Position numbers and translations under genes: made by a program. This document shows positions 41,655 to 50,285 of a stretch of DNA of 64,000 nt, in pieces (positions within the stretch are counted from its first letter, which is position 1; every line of letters starts with the position of its first letter). The DNA comes from an uncultured Actinomycetes bacterium (GTDB lineage: Bacteria > Actinomycetota > CADDZG01 > WHSQ01), in contig CALMBW010000003.1 in the NCBI GenBank assembly GCA_937863385.1, positions 86,300-150,299 on the forward strand, in the 5' to 3' direction. Under the pieces are notes generated by a model. The model ran no database searches. It worked only from the letters and a program-made list of their open reading frames with translations, and was not told where the DNA came from.

Positions 41655-42154
41655 ACGCGCCTTCGACCTCTCTGGAGGTTGCGGTCTGGGACGCACTCGC
41701 ATCGGTCCCCGATCCAGAGATCCCACCGGTCTCGGTCGTGGATATGGGCATGGTCCGTGACATCGTCGTCAGCGGCAGCTCGGTACACGTGACGGTGCTT
41801 CCCACTTTCACCGGCTGCCCTGCGATCGCCGAGATCGTCTCTGATGTGCGCACCGCGGTCCAAACCGTCCCCGGAGTAACGGAAGTCGTGGTCGACACCA
41901 GCTTCGAACCGCCGTGGACCACCGACCGCATCACCGAACAGGGCCGCGCCCGCCTCAAAGAGTTCGGCTTGGCCCCGCCGACAGGCGAGGGGCCGGTGCT
42001 CATCACCGAGATCGGCCTGCCCAAGCACGCCGAGTGCCCCTTCTGCGGCTCGACCAAGACCCGCAACGAGAACCCCTTCGGCCCCACCCCCTGCCGCTCC
42101 CTCTACTACTGCGAGTCCTGCCGCAACCCCTTCGAACAATTCAAACCCGTCTAG
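41651..42154 (+). CDS. paaD: Phenylacetate degradation protein PaaD (Fe-S/maturation factor)
   Basis: 167 residues from a GTG (GTGA overlap with paaC). The N-terminal MIP18/DUF59 domain has VPDPEIPPVSVVDMGMV and the Cys in FTGCPAIAEIV; the C-terminus is a zinc ribbon (CPFCGS...CESC). PaaD is needed to assemble the epoxidase complex, probably by maturing the metal site of PaaA or the Fe-S cluster of PaaE. It is the last gene of the cluster; paaE is not found after it. Confidence 0.95.
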   Translation: MNAPSTSLEVAVWDALASVPDPEIPPVSVVDMGMVRDIVVSGSSVHVTVLPTFTGCPAIAEIVSDVRTAVQTVPGVTEVVVDTSFEPPWTTDRITEQGRARLKEFGLAPPTGEGPVLITEIGLPKHAECPFCGSTKTRNENPFGPTPCRSLYYCESCRNPFEQFKPV

Positions 42155-42270
42155 GGAGCACCGATCGGTTTCGAGCAGTCGTCTCCGGCTCATAACCTCC
42201 TCTTTAGACAACCCGGGAAACTCCATGCTCGACACCGCGCCCTTACGCCCCAAGGATCTCGGGGGGGGTT

Positions 42271-42300
42271 GAAACCTGGGCGGGGGTTCGTGAGTTAGAC
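42271..42300 (+). promoter_or_regulatory. ECF-type promoter candidate before the sigma gene
   Basis: GAAACC (42271-42276) and GTTAGAC (42294-42300) are 17 bases apart and end five bases before the ATG of the sigma gene. ECF promoters often have GGAAC(C)-like -35 and GTT/GTC-like -10 elements, so this could be an autoregulated promoter giving a leaderless mRNA. Pattern-based only. Confidence 0.35.
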
Positions 42301-42304
42301 AGTC

Positions 42305-42814
42305 ATGGAAGTGAAGCCCAAGGAGCCACGTCCGGAGCTGGTTGCCTTCTGCAGCCAGATGCGCCCGACCCTGGTCGGAGCGATGCGCTTGTACCTTCAC
42401 GACGCATCTCTGGCGGAAGAGTTCGCCCAAGAGGCGCTCGCCCGGACGTGTGTCCATTGGCACAAGGTGCGACAGATGGAGAACCCGCGCGGCTGGGTGT
42501 ACAAGGTTGCGCTGAACCTGGCCAAGTCGTATCTCAGGCGGCGGCAGATCGAGCACCGAGCAAAGACACGATTGATCCGTTCGGAGATCGTCCTCCCGGA
42601 CGACACAACTTCGATCGCGTTGCGTGACGCTCTGAAGCAACTGCCGAGACGGCATCGAGAGGCCGTGGTCCTCCGCTTCTATGCAGACCTGACCGTTGCC
42701 GAGACCGCCGAGGTGCTCGGTTGCCCGGAGAACACCGTGAAGTCCTGGACCAGGCGAGGGATCGAAAGCTTGCAGAAGGGATTCGTCGAGGAAGAGGTGC
42801 TTGGCCATGCGTGA
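42305..42814 (+). CDS. ECF-type sigma factor (SigE family)
   Basis: 169 residues. Region 2: MRPTLVGAMRLYLHDASLAEEFAQEALARTCVHWHKV (core binding and -10 recognition). Region 4: LPRRHREAVVLRFYADLTVAETAEVLGCPENTVKSWTRRGIESL (HTH). The ENPRGWVYKVALNLAKSYLRRR linker helix is typical. This small type is abundant in Actinomycetota and its partners are usually single-pass membrane proteins, as here. The partner gene overlaps by eight bases. Confidence 0.93.
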   Translation: MEVKPKEPRPELVAFCSQMRPTLVGAMRLYLHDASLAEEFAQEALARTCVHWHKVRQMENPRGWVYKVALNLAKSYLRRRQIEHRAKTRLIRSEIVLPDDTTSIALRDALKQLPRRHREAVVLRFYADLTVAETAEVLGCPENTVKSWTRRGIESLQKGFVEEEVLGHA

Positions 42815-43463
42815 CGATCTGAAGCAACGACTGGAGACCGCTGCCGGCTCGGCGCCGGACAACGGCTCGTTCGATGAGGTCTGGTTACGAGCGACGCAGA
42901 TCCAGCGCCGGCGCGCCGGCATCTTCTCCGCCCTCGCCGCTTCGCTCTCACTCGTCGTGGTCATGTCTGCCGGTGCTTTGACTTCGTCATCCGATCTAAA
43001 AGATCGAAGAGGAGTGACCGGGCCTGTCGCCTCGCCCAGCACCGCCCACCCAACAGCCGCAACGGTCACGGTGCCGGATGTCGTCGGACTTCCGGCGATG
43101 CTGGCCGAGGAGATCCTGCGGGATGCGGGGCTCAAGCCCATGAGAGACCCTGAGCTTGAACCGGACCTTGCAGGCGAGATCGACTGCGATCCGCTCAGAT
43201 CCTGGCACAAGAAGGGTGAAGGCTCGAAAGATAAAGGTGTGAACGTGAGCGTCCGCTGTTTCTTCGTGGGGAATGTCACAAGGCAGGATCCACTCCCCGG
43301 AACCATCGTGGCGATCGGGACCGAGGTTCGTCTCGACGGTCCCTACGACGTGATCATCGAAGAGGCCGGGAGCCCGAAAGAGAACATCACGAAACTCGAC
43401 AGGAAACTCTCCAGAGAAGCGGCACGATTGCTCTCGAAACTAAGGGCCGAGAGAAACGACTGA
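42807..43463 (+). CDS. Single-pass membrane protein with PASTA domain (sigma-factor partner)
   Basis: 218 residues from ATG 42807; a TTG six bases earlier has slightly better ribosome-site spacing. A cytoplasmic start (KQRLETAAG...FDEVWLRATQIQRRR), one membrane helix (about 44-62), then an outer PASTA-like domain (VPDVVGLPAMLAEEILRDAGLKP) and a helical tail. PASTA domains bind muropeptides in other proteins, so the pair could be an envelope-stress sensor and its sigma factor. The role is inferred from the overlap with the sigma gene. Confidence 0.8.
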   Translation: MRDDLKQRLETAAGSAPDNGSFDEVWLRATQIQRRRAGIFSALAASLSLVVVMSAGALTSSSDLKDRRGVTGPVASPSTAHPTAATVTVPDVVGLPAMLAEEILRDAGLKPMRDPELEPDLAGEIDCDPLRSWHKKGEGSKDKGVNVSVRCFFVGNVTRQDPLPGTIVAIGTEVRLDGPYDVIIEEAGSPKENITKLDRKLSREAARLLSKLRAERND

Positions 43464-43678
43464 GCCGGACTCCGCGGACGGCTCGGACAAAGTAGCCCTT
43501 CGAACGGCCGGGACCGAGGAACCCCGAGCTCGCTCCGACGCTTCTCTTCGAGCATCTGTTTCCGGAAAATGAACCTCTACGGTACATAATCCGGAAATCT
43601 CCGTGCCAAAGTCGCGGATACTCACAGACGCTTCGTTCGACTCAACGGAGACCCGCACTCCAGTAACGCTGCGGGGGG

Positions 43679-46600
43679 TTAGCGGCGGTTGTTGGGGCCG
43701 GCGAAGTCGGGTTGCTCGTCTATGAGACCGAGGAAGGCGTCGACGACTTCGGGGTCGAACTGGCGGCCGGAGCTTTCTTTGAGGCGCCGGATCGCTTCGT
43801 CGGTGGAAAGCCGGTCGCGGTAGGGGCGATCGGTAGTCATGGCGTCGAAGGCATCGCAAACCAAGATGATGCGTGCCTCGATGGGGATCTGGTCGCCGAC
43901 CTTACGGTCGGGGTAGCCGCTGCCGTCGAAGTGCTCGTGACAAGCGCGGACGATCGGCCGCACGCCGGCGAGACGGTCGATGGGAGCAAGGATGCGCTCG
44001 CCCAGCTCTGGATGCATGTTCATGATGCGTCGTTCTTCGTCGGTGAGGGGGCCGGGCTTACGGATGATGTCCGACGGGATGCCGATCTTGCCGATGTCGT
44101 GGAAGAGGGCGCCCATCTCGAGGTTCTTCAATGACTTCGCGGGCAGGCCCATGGCCTGGCCGACCTCCATGCTCATGTCCACGATCGAGCGTGTGTGCGA
44201 GGACGTGTACTCGTCCTTGGCTTCCAGCGCATTGGCGAGAGCTTCGATGGTCGAAAGGAAGGTCGTTTCCAGGGTCTCGAAGTTGTTGGCGTTGTTGAGG
44301 GCGAGTTTCGCCTGGTCGGCGATACCGGCAAGCAAGCGCATCTTGCGCTCGGAGAACGTGTACTCGCCCAGAGCAGGGGCCGCGATCACGATGCAGCCCA
44401 GGCGTCCGTCGAGTCGGATCGGAGCGAATGCGTGCATCAACTCGGCGTGCTCGGCATCCCCCTTGATCAGCCGGGCGTAGTCCTCGGGGTGTACCGCGAA
44501 GGGTACGGTCGCCTGTCCGAAAAGCTGCTCGGCAGCTTCAGCAGGAAGCCTCAGTTGTGCCGCCTTCTGTCGCTCGGCCTGGCCGATGCCCCACCAAGCT
44601 TCTGGTAGCAGGTCACCCGTGTCGGGATCCTGCAACCACACCCAGGTTTGCGGAGACCCGAGGATGCTTGCCGATCGTTCAACGATGCCCTCGAGGATGG
44701 CATCGAGGGTCTCTGCGGAGGAAAGTTCGGCCGACAACCGAAGAAGCGCACTGGCGATATCCGCCGTCTCCTTCTGCGACCGATACAGATGAGCCTTCTC
44801 GAGAGCGACACTCACCTGGTACGCGAACCCGGCGAACAGACGCTGCTTGTCGTCAGAGAACGCGAATGCCTCGGTGACGGGCCGGCGGGCAACGATCCAG
44901 CCACGCCCCTTCATGTCTCCAACCAGTGGTGCGATCATCACCGGCCGCAAACCTTCCGCAGGTAGCTCCGGGAAACGACGAAGCATCTCGTCGGGCTCGA
45001 GAACGAACGGTTCCTTCATCCCCTCAAGTAGAGATCCTGCCTCTTCCTTGCTTATCGCTCGCCGGATGAAAGCCTTCGCGACCTCGTCTGAGGAGTACCC
45101 GAACTGAGCGAAACAGGTGAAGGCGTCCGCAGATTCGTCGAGTAGCCACATCGCCGCTTGGTCGACGCCCAAGAGCTCGGCAGCCCCCTTGACAGCGATG
45201 TTGCCGATCTCCGGCGCGTTGATCGTCGCGAAGATCTGGTCACCGAGTTCAAGCAAGGACCTGGCGTTGGTGGCCTCACGCCGTTGAGCCTCGTACAGGC
45301 GGGCATTCTCGAGTGCTACGGACGCGTGCGCTGCGAGGAGCTCCAGTAGCCGGACGTCGGCGTCGTCGAGCTGCCCCACGCCAAGCTTCGAGATGGTGAT
45401 GGTCCCGTTCACCCTGGCGCCGTACATCATCGGGACCGCAGCAAGTGTTTCCTCGACGTCGGTGGTTCCGGGAAGGTGCACCGCGTACTCACACTCGAGC
45501 GCGTTGGGGATCAAGAGCGAACGGGCCATCGCGGCAGCAGTTCCCGTTACACCCTGGCCGAAGGAAGTGGCCAGGGCGGCCGGTCCTAGCGATCCGCCGC
45601 CCTCAAATTGTCCACGAACCGCGACCGGGATCAGCTCGGTCCCTTCGGCAAGATGGATACGACAACTGTGATAGTCGATCAGGGTTCGAAGCTCATCAGC
45701 GATCGTTTCCGCGATCTGACGGACGTCGTTCAGTCGATTCAGCTTCCCAGCCAGGCTCTGGAGCATCTTGAGGTGAGCCATCGAACGGACATCGTCTCTC
45801 GTGGACTCACTAGGTCTCTCGTTAGTGTCCACGTCGTAGAGAACCGCTTGATTCTTCCCGCGGGTCTTGGCGGTCATCATCGCCGCCTCCGCACAAGCGA
45901 CGAGCTGACGAACGTTCATCGCGTGGTCTGGCCCTTGGGCGATACCGATCGACACCGTGACCTGACCGGCAGGCTCAAGATCGAGTACCGACAACCGGTC
46001 CCTGATCCGACGCGCAAGACCGGCCGCATCACCTGCATCACACGAGGGGAGGACCACGGCGAACTCCTCACCCCCGATCCTGCAGGCGACATCCGAGCCT
46101 CTTACCGTCGCGCGTAGCACGTCTGCCAGCGAACAGAGGATCTGGTCTCCGACCGCGTGGCCGTGAACGTCGTTGATCTTCTTGAAATCGTCGATGTCGA
46201 ACATCAAGAGCGCCACGGTGTCGTGAGCGCGCGAGGCGCGCGTGATCTCGGATCGCAGCCGTTCATGGAAGAAACGATGGTTGTAGAGCCCCGTTAGGTG
46301 GTCGGTTTGTGCTTGATGTTCCAGCGAGTGCCTGATGTGGGCATTGTCGATCGCGAGAGCCGCAGCATCGGCGAAACGTTTAGCCAATGCGAACTCTTGA
46401 TCGTCGAAGAAGGACTCTCCCAACCGGTAGATGTTCAGTGCGCCCTTGACGTGATCTCTGGCGATCAAGGGGATGGTGATGAGGGCTTCGGGCTCGACCG
46501 GGGTATTGGGCACGAAGGAAACCCTGGGGTGGAGGTGTGCCCGGTTGGCAAGCTCTGCGATCCGGTTCTCGACCGCCCAACCGGTGATGCCTTCTCCGAA

Positions 46601-46888
46601 ACGGAGACTCGCGTCCATCACTGCCTCTTCGAAGGCGTCACGGGCCAGCACTGGTGTGAGCCTTCTTTTCGCCTCATCGGCCTCGTAGATGGTCAGGCTG
46701 TCATAGGGGACCAACTCGCTAAGCGTGTCGGCGATCCGTTCTAGAAGCGCAGAAAGGCTCTGCTCGGAAAGGAATTGGTGGTAGACGTCCGCGAGACGTT
46801 CGAAGGAGTGCGCGCGCGGTAAGGACCGATCGACCGTCGTCACCGACGACGGCATACTCCGTCCATTCACTTGACCCGTTCCCCTCAC
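43679..46888 (-). CDS. GAF-GGDEF-GAF-GAF-GAF-HD-GYP signalling protein
   Basis: 1069 residues, no membrane helix. Domains in order: GAF (about 30-185); GGDEF cyclase (about 195-350) with active site GGEEF (272-276) and an inhibitory I-site RGSD (263-266); three further GAF domains (about 375-535, 545-700 and 705-860); HD-GYP phosphodiesterase (about 870-1065) with FHDIGKIG and DGSGYPD. It could both make and degrade cyclic di-GMP, set by small molecules or redox state sensed by the GAF domains. The start is uncertain: GTG 46888 or a later in-frame ATG near 46855. Stands alone. Confidence 0.95.
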   Translation of the reverse strand: MRGTGQVNGRSMPSSVTTVDRSLPRAHSFERLADVYHQFLSEQSLSALLERIADTLSELVPYDSLTIYEADEAKRRLTPVLARDAFEEAVMDASLRFGEGITGWAVENRIAELANRAHLHPRVSFVPNTPVEPEALITIPLIARDHVKGALNIYRLGESFFDDQEFALAKRFADAAALAIDNAHIRHSLEHQAQTDHLTGLYNHRFFHERLRSEITRASRAHDTVALLMFDIDDFKKINDVHGHAVGDQILCSLADVLRATVRGSDVACRIGGEEFAVVLPSCDAGDAAGLARRIRDRLSVLDLEPAGQVTVSIGIAQGPDHAMNVRQLVACAEAAMMTAKTRGKNQAVLYDVDTNERPSESTRDDVRSMAHLKMLQSLAGKLNRLNDVRQIAETIADELRTLIDYHSCRIHLAEGTELIPVAVRGQFEGGGSLGPAALATSFGQGVTGTAAAMARSLLIPNALECEYAVHLPGTTDVEETLAAVPMMYGARVNGTITISKLGVGQLDDADVRLLELLAAHASVALENARLYEAQRREATNARSLLELGDQIFATINAPEIGNIAVKGAAELLGVDQAAMWLLDESADAFTCFAQFGYSSDEVAKAFIRRAISKEEAGSLLEGMKEPFVLEPDEMLRRFPELPAEGLRPVMIAPLVGDMKGRGWIVARRPVTEAFAFSDDKQRLFAGFAYQVSVALEKAHLYRSQKETADIASALLRLSAELSSAETLDAILEGIVERSASILGSPQTWVWLQDPDTGDLLPEAWWGIGQAERQKAAQLRLPAEAAEQLFGQATVPFAVHPEDYARLIKGDAEHAELMHAFAPIRLDGRLGCIVIAAPALGEYTFSERKMRLLAGIADQAKLALNNANNFETLETTFLSTIEALANALEAKDEYTSSHTRSIVDMSMEVGQAMGLPAKSLKNLEMGALFHDIGKIGIPSDIIRKPGPLTDEERRIMNMHPELGERILAPIDRLAGVRPIVRACHEHFDGSGYPDRKVGDQIPIEARIILVCDAFDAMTTDRPYRDRLSTDEAIRRLKESSGRQFDPEVVDAFLGLIDEQPDFAGPNNRR

Positions 46889-47017
46889 TTGCGGTGTTCG
46901 TTGCTGGTGATATCGGCCATCGAGTAGCTCGTCTTGACGCCTACAGGGGCGATTGCCACTAGCCCCTTCGGACTAGTCTCTGCGTCATCACAAGGACCCT
47001 GCAGCAGCTCGTACAGC

Positions 47018-47431
47018 TCAGAACTGGCCGTAGGAACGTTTCACGTCGAACTCGTAGATGAGCCGCTTCTCTTGCACCATGGCTGCGAGGTACTCGTCGA
47101 CGTCATCGGGTTCACCGGCTGCGGCCCGATATAGCTGCAGGTTGAGGTCAGCAGCGTCGGGGCCATCGAGGATCGTGACCGTGGTGTCCAGGCCCATCCA
47201 CTCGTAACGGTTAGATCCCATGACGAACAAGCCACAGCGTGGATCTCGCCTGAGGTGCTTGGTACGGACACGGTCCTGGGTCCCGGAGCTCCAAAGCTTG
47301 CCGTCGACAAGGGCAACTAGGACGCGAGCCATGTGAGGGCTGCCATCCCTGCGCAGCGTCGTCATGATCGCCTGCCCATGCTGTTCGAGGAACGCCTTCT
47401 CCTTGTCGTCCACTTCCTGCCCCCTAACCAT
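47018..47431 (-). CDS. PPOX-class (pyridoxamine phosphate oxidase-fold) protein
   Basis: 137 residues with the split-barrel flavin fold: MTTLRRDGSPHMARVLVALVDGKLWSSG (strand pair and phosphate loop), RTKHLRRDPRCGLFVMG and a C-terminal DVKRSYG. Actinobacterial proteins of this size commonly bind FMN or F420 and reduce small substrates. Substrate unknown. It is the only gene between the large GAF protein and the HesB-like gene, and the upstream region to 47581 is shared with the latter in divergent orientation. Confidence 0.88.
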   Translation of the reverse strand: MVRGQEVDDKEKAFLEQHGQAIMTTLRRDGSPHMARVLVALVDGKLWSSGTQDRVRTKHLRRDPRCGLFVMGSNRYEWMGLDTTVTILDGPDAADLNLQLYRAAAGEPDDVDEYLAAMVQEKRLIYEFDVKRSYGQF

Positions 47432-47581
47432 GACTTTGCTTGCTTACCTATGTCAGACAGCCTCATCTAACAGAGCAACCTCCGGACCGGGCAGGATGTT
47501 TCGTGGAACGCGGACTCGACTATCTTCGGTACTCACTGACGACCCTACTCACACGACCTCAATCACGCAGAGGGAGGAACC

Positions 47582-47869
47582 ATGGCTATCGAAGTTACCG
47601 ACGAAGCAGTAGAGGTGCTCAAACGCTCGATGAAGCTCGGAAACGTGGACACCACCACCGGTGGGATACGCATCCGGATGGCCAAAGCCCTAGGCGGCGG
47701 AAGCGATGTCCAGGTCGAGCTCGCAGACGGGGCTCGCGAAGGTGACGGGATCGTCGAACTCGATGGGCTCCGGCTATTCGTGGACGCGAGCATCGCCGAA
47801 ACGATCCCCGACGCCATCGTCGCGGTCGAACCACAACACGAGAACATCGTGGTTCGCCCCGCTCGATGA
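47582..47869 (+). CDS. HesB/IscA-like fold protein without cysteines
   Basis: 95 residues, good ribosome site (AGAGGGAGGAACC). The sequence follows the A-type Fe-S carrier fold: VTDEAVEVLKRSM, GIRIRMAKALGGGSDVQVELAD, DGLRLFVDASIAETI. The three cluster-binding Cys of IscA/HesB proteins are absent; there is no Cys at all. It therefore cannot bind a cluster in the usual way and is either a regulatory or structural relative. Function unknown. Confidence 0.75.
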   Translation: MAIEVTDEAVEVLKRSMKLGNVDTTTGGIRIRMAKALGGGSDVQVELADGAREGDGIVELDGLRLFVDASIAETIPDAIVAVEPQHENIVVRPAR

Positions 47870-47897
47870 CGCTGTAAGGGACCCGATATCGCCTAGG

Positions 47898-49376
47898 TTA
47901 AAGGCTGACCCAAACGGACTTGAGCTCGGTGTAAGCCTCCATCGAATGAACGCCCAGCTCGCGGCCGAAACCGGATTGCTTGTAGCCACCGAAGCTGGTC
48001 GAAGGGTCGTACTGGCCCGTGCTGTTGATCCACACGGTCCCGGCTTTCACGCCACGAGCAACCCTGTGAGCCTTCGACAGATCGTTCGTCCAAACGGTTG
48101 CAGCCAATCCATAGATCGTGTTGTTGGCAACCTCGATCGCGTGGTCGACGTCGTCGACCGGGATCACAGCAGCTACCGGCCCGAAGATCTCTTCCTGAGC
48201 GATCCGCATGTCGTTGCGTACGCCGGCGAAGATCGTTGGCTCGACGAAGTACCCATCGCCGAGTTCCTCCGCGCGGTTCCCGCCGGAAACCACTTCGGCC
48301 CCCTCGGAACGGCCGATGTCGATGTAGCCGGTCACCCGCTTCATCTGCTGCTCCGAAACGACGGGCCCCATCCCGGTCTCGTCATCCATCCCCGGTCCGA
48401 GCCTCATCGACGCCGTTGCAGCGACCAGGGACTCGATGAACTCGTCGTGGATGGACCGCTCGACCAGGATCCGGCTGCCCGCGGTGCAGATCTGGCCAGA
48501 ATTCAAGAAGATCCCGAACATCGAGCCCTTGGCTGCCCGCTTCATGTCGGCATCTGGGAAAACGATGTTCGGAGACTTCCCCCCGAGCTCGAGCGTTACT
48601 CGCTTGAGGTTGCCTTCCGATGCATGGAGGATCTTGCGGCCCACCTCGGTGGAACCGGTGAAAGCGATCTTGTCGACGTCGTGGTGCTGGGCTAGCGCCT
48701 GTCCGGCTTCTTCGCCAAATCCGGTGACGACATTGATCACTCCTTCGGGCACACCGGCTTCGAGGGCAAGCTCGGCCAGACGCATCGCCGTCAGCGGCGT
48801 CTGCTCGGCCGGCTTGAGAACGATCGTGTTCCCGAACGCAAGGGCGGGCGCGATCTTCCACGCGGCCATGATCAGTGGGAAGTTCCACGGGATGATCCCT
48901 CCGCACACACCGACGGGCTCGCGCAGCGTGTAGACGAATTGGTCGTCGGTGGTCGGATTGGTCTCGCCGAACATCTTCGTCGGCCAGCCCGAGAAGTAGC
49001 GAAAGACTTCCCCGGCCATCCACATCTCCCCGGAGGCGATCTTGATGGGCTTGCCCGAGTCCAACGATTCGAGCTGAGAAAGCTCGTTGATGTTGCGCTT
49101 GATCAGCTCACCCAGCTTGTAGAGGACCTCGGTCCTCTTGCCCGGACGAAGTCCCGACCACCGCTTGTCGTCGAAGGCTGCACGTGCAGAAGCTACCGCT
49201 GCATCGACATCACCCATCTCGGCCCGAGGGACCTCGGTGATGACCTGAGCGGTGGAGGGGTCGATCACCGTGAATGTCTTTCCGGATCCGGCTTCGGTGG
49301 GCTTACCGCCGATCGTCATCTTGGGTGATCCTTCGAGGAACTTAGAGACCTCGGAGAGGACTTCTATCTGCGCCAT
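47898..49376 (-). CDS. Aldehyde dehydrogenase, NAD(P)-dependent
   Basis: 492 residues, full-length ALDH: NAD-binding domain with the VVTGFGEEAGQALAQH and FTGSTEVGRKI blocks, catalytic Glu in LELGGKSP, nucleophile Cys in NSGQICTAGSR, and the C-terminal oligomerisation end. It oxidises an aldehyde to its acid; the substrate is not predictable from sequence. Ribosome site GGGAGGC upstream. It converges with the HesB-like gene and lies 78 bases downstream of pheA on the same strand. Confidence 0.95.
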   Translation of the reverse strand: MAQIEVLSEVSKFLEGSPKMTIGGKPTEAGSGKTFTVIDPSTAQVITEVPRAEMGDVDAAVASARAAFDDKRWSGLRPGKRTEVLYKLGELIKRNINELSQLESLDSGKPIKIASGEMWMAGEVFRYFSGWPTKMFGETNPTTDDQFVYTLREPVGVCGGIIPWNFPLIMAAWKIAPALAFGNTIVLKPAEQTPLTAMRLAELALEAGVPEGVINVVTGFGEEAGQALAQHHDVDKIAFTGSTEVGRKILHASEGNLKRVTLELGGKSPNIVFPDADMKRAAKGSMFGIFLNSGQICTAGSRILVERSIHDEFIESLVAATASMRLGPGMDDETGMGPVVSEQQMKRVTGYIDIGRSEGAEVVSGGNRAEELGDGYFVEPTIFAGVRNDMRIAQEEIFGPVAAVIPVDDVDHAIEVANNTIYGLAATVWTNDLSKAHRVARGVKAGTVWINSTGQYDPSTSFGGYKQSGFGRELGVHSMEAYTELKSVWVSL

Positions 49377-49453
49377 TGCGGTAGTGCCTCCCGTTTCATG
49401 AAGTGGGATAGGGGCAACGAGCCTATCCCGGCTCGGGCACGACCAGACCGGTG

Positions 49454-50278
49454 CTAGGGGGTCTTGTCGGAGGCGTAGCTGCCCAGCAGGCGGGTGAAGG
49501 TTGCATGCTCGCTGACCTCGGCAAGCGCCTCCACCATCGCAGGATCATGGGCCGGTGCCTCAACGTCTGCGTAGAAGACGTATTCCCAGGGACGCCCGGC
49601 ACGCGGACGCGATTCCAGCTTCGAGAGGCTGAGATGGCGCTCGGCGAACGCTCCCAGACACCGGTACAGCGAGCCCGAGACGTGGCCGACACCGAAGACG
49701 ATCGAGGACTTGTTCGCCTCGCCGAGAGGACCGGGATCGCGCGAGATGACTCCGAAACGCGTGTAGTTATCGGGGTAGGTCTGGATCTTCTCGGCCAGGA
49801 TCTCGAGCCCGTACAGCTCTGCAGCTCGGCGACTCGCGATGGCAGCAGTCGTTTCGAGCTTCTCGGTTGCGATCCGCTTGGCCGAACCCGCCGTGTCGTA
49901 GTCGGGCCGGATGACAAGATCGAGCGAGGTCAAAAACTCTTCACTCTGCGCTATGGCCTGCGGATGCGAGATGACCTCCTTGAGATCATCTAGAGCCACT
50001 CCCGGCAACGCCAGAAGGCAATGATCGACGCGCACGAACGTCGCAGCGATCAGGTGGAGGCCATGCTTCAGGAACAGGTCGTAGGTCTCGTTGATGGAGC
50101 CCGCTTGCGAGTTGTCCATAGGAACCAAGCCGGCATCACTGCGCCCGACCTCGACGGACTCAAAGACCTTGCGGATCGAAGCCAGGGGCCGGTTGTGCGC
50201 CTCGGGGAAGAGCTTGAGAACGGCCTCTTCCGAGTACGCTCCTTCCTCCCCCTGGTAGGTGACGCTGGTGTAGTCCAT
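49454..50278 (-). CDS. pheA: Prephenate dehydratase
   Basis: 274 residues from the ATG at 50278 (a longer frame to 50368 carries no conserved sequence). Converts prephenate to phenylpyruvate in phenylalanine synthesis. The catalytic domain begins VTYQGEEGAYSEEAV and has the NSQAGSI and TRFGVISRD blocks; the C-terminal ACT domain (about 190-274) has the GSLYRCLGAFAERHLSLSKLESRP motif that binds phenylalanine, so feedback inhibition is expected. Last gene of the branched-chain operon, an uncommon placement. Confidence 0.95.
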   Translation of the reverse strand: MDYTSVTYQGEEGAYSEEAVLKLFPEAHNRPLASIRKVFESVEVGRSDAGLVPMDNSQAGSINETYDLFLKHGLHLIAATFVRVDHCLLALPGVALDDLKEVISHPQAIAQSEEFLTSLDLVIRPDYDTAGSAKRIATEKLETTAAIASRRAAELYGLEILAEKIQTYPDNYTRFGVISRDPGPLGEANKSSIVFGVGHVSGSLYRCLGAFAERHLSLSKLESRPRAGRPWEYVFYADVEAPAHDPAMVEALAEVSEHATFTRLLGSYASDKTP

Positions 50279-50285
50279 CACCTCA

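Noticed and set aside
41579-43306. 575-residue minus-strand frame across paaD and the sigma gene
   Set aside because: Opposes clear paaC/paaD, sigma and PASTA genes; no domain is seen in it.
43462-43484. Hairpin GAGCCG-N11-CGGCTC at the stop of the PASTA gene, considered as a terminator
   Set aside because: Only six base pairs and no following T-run.
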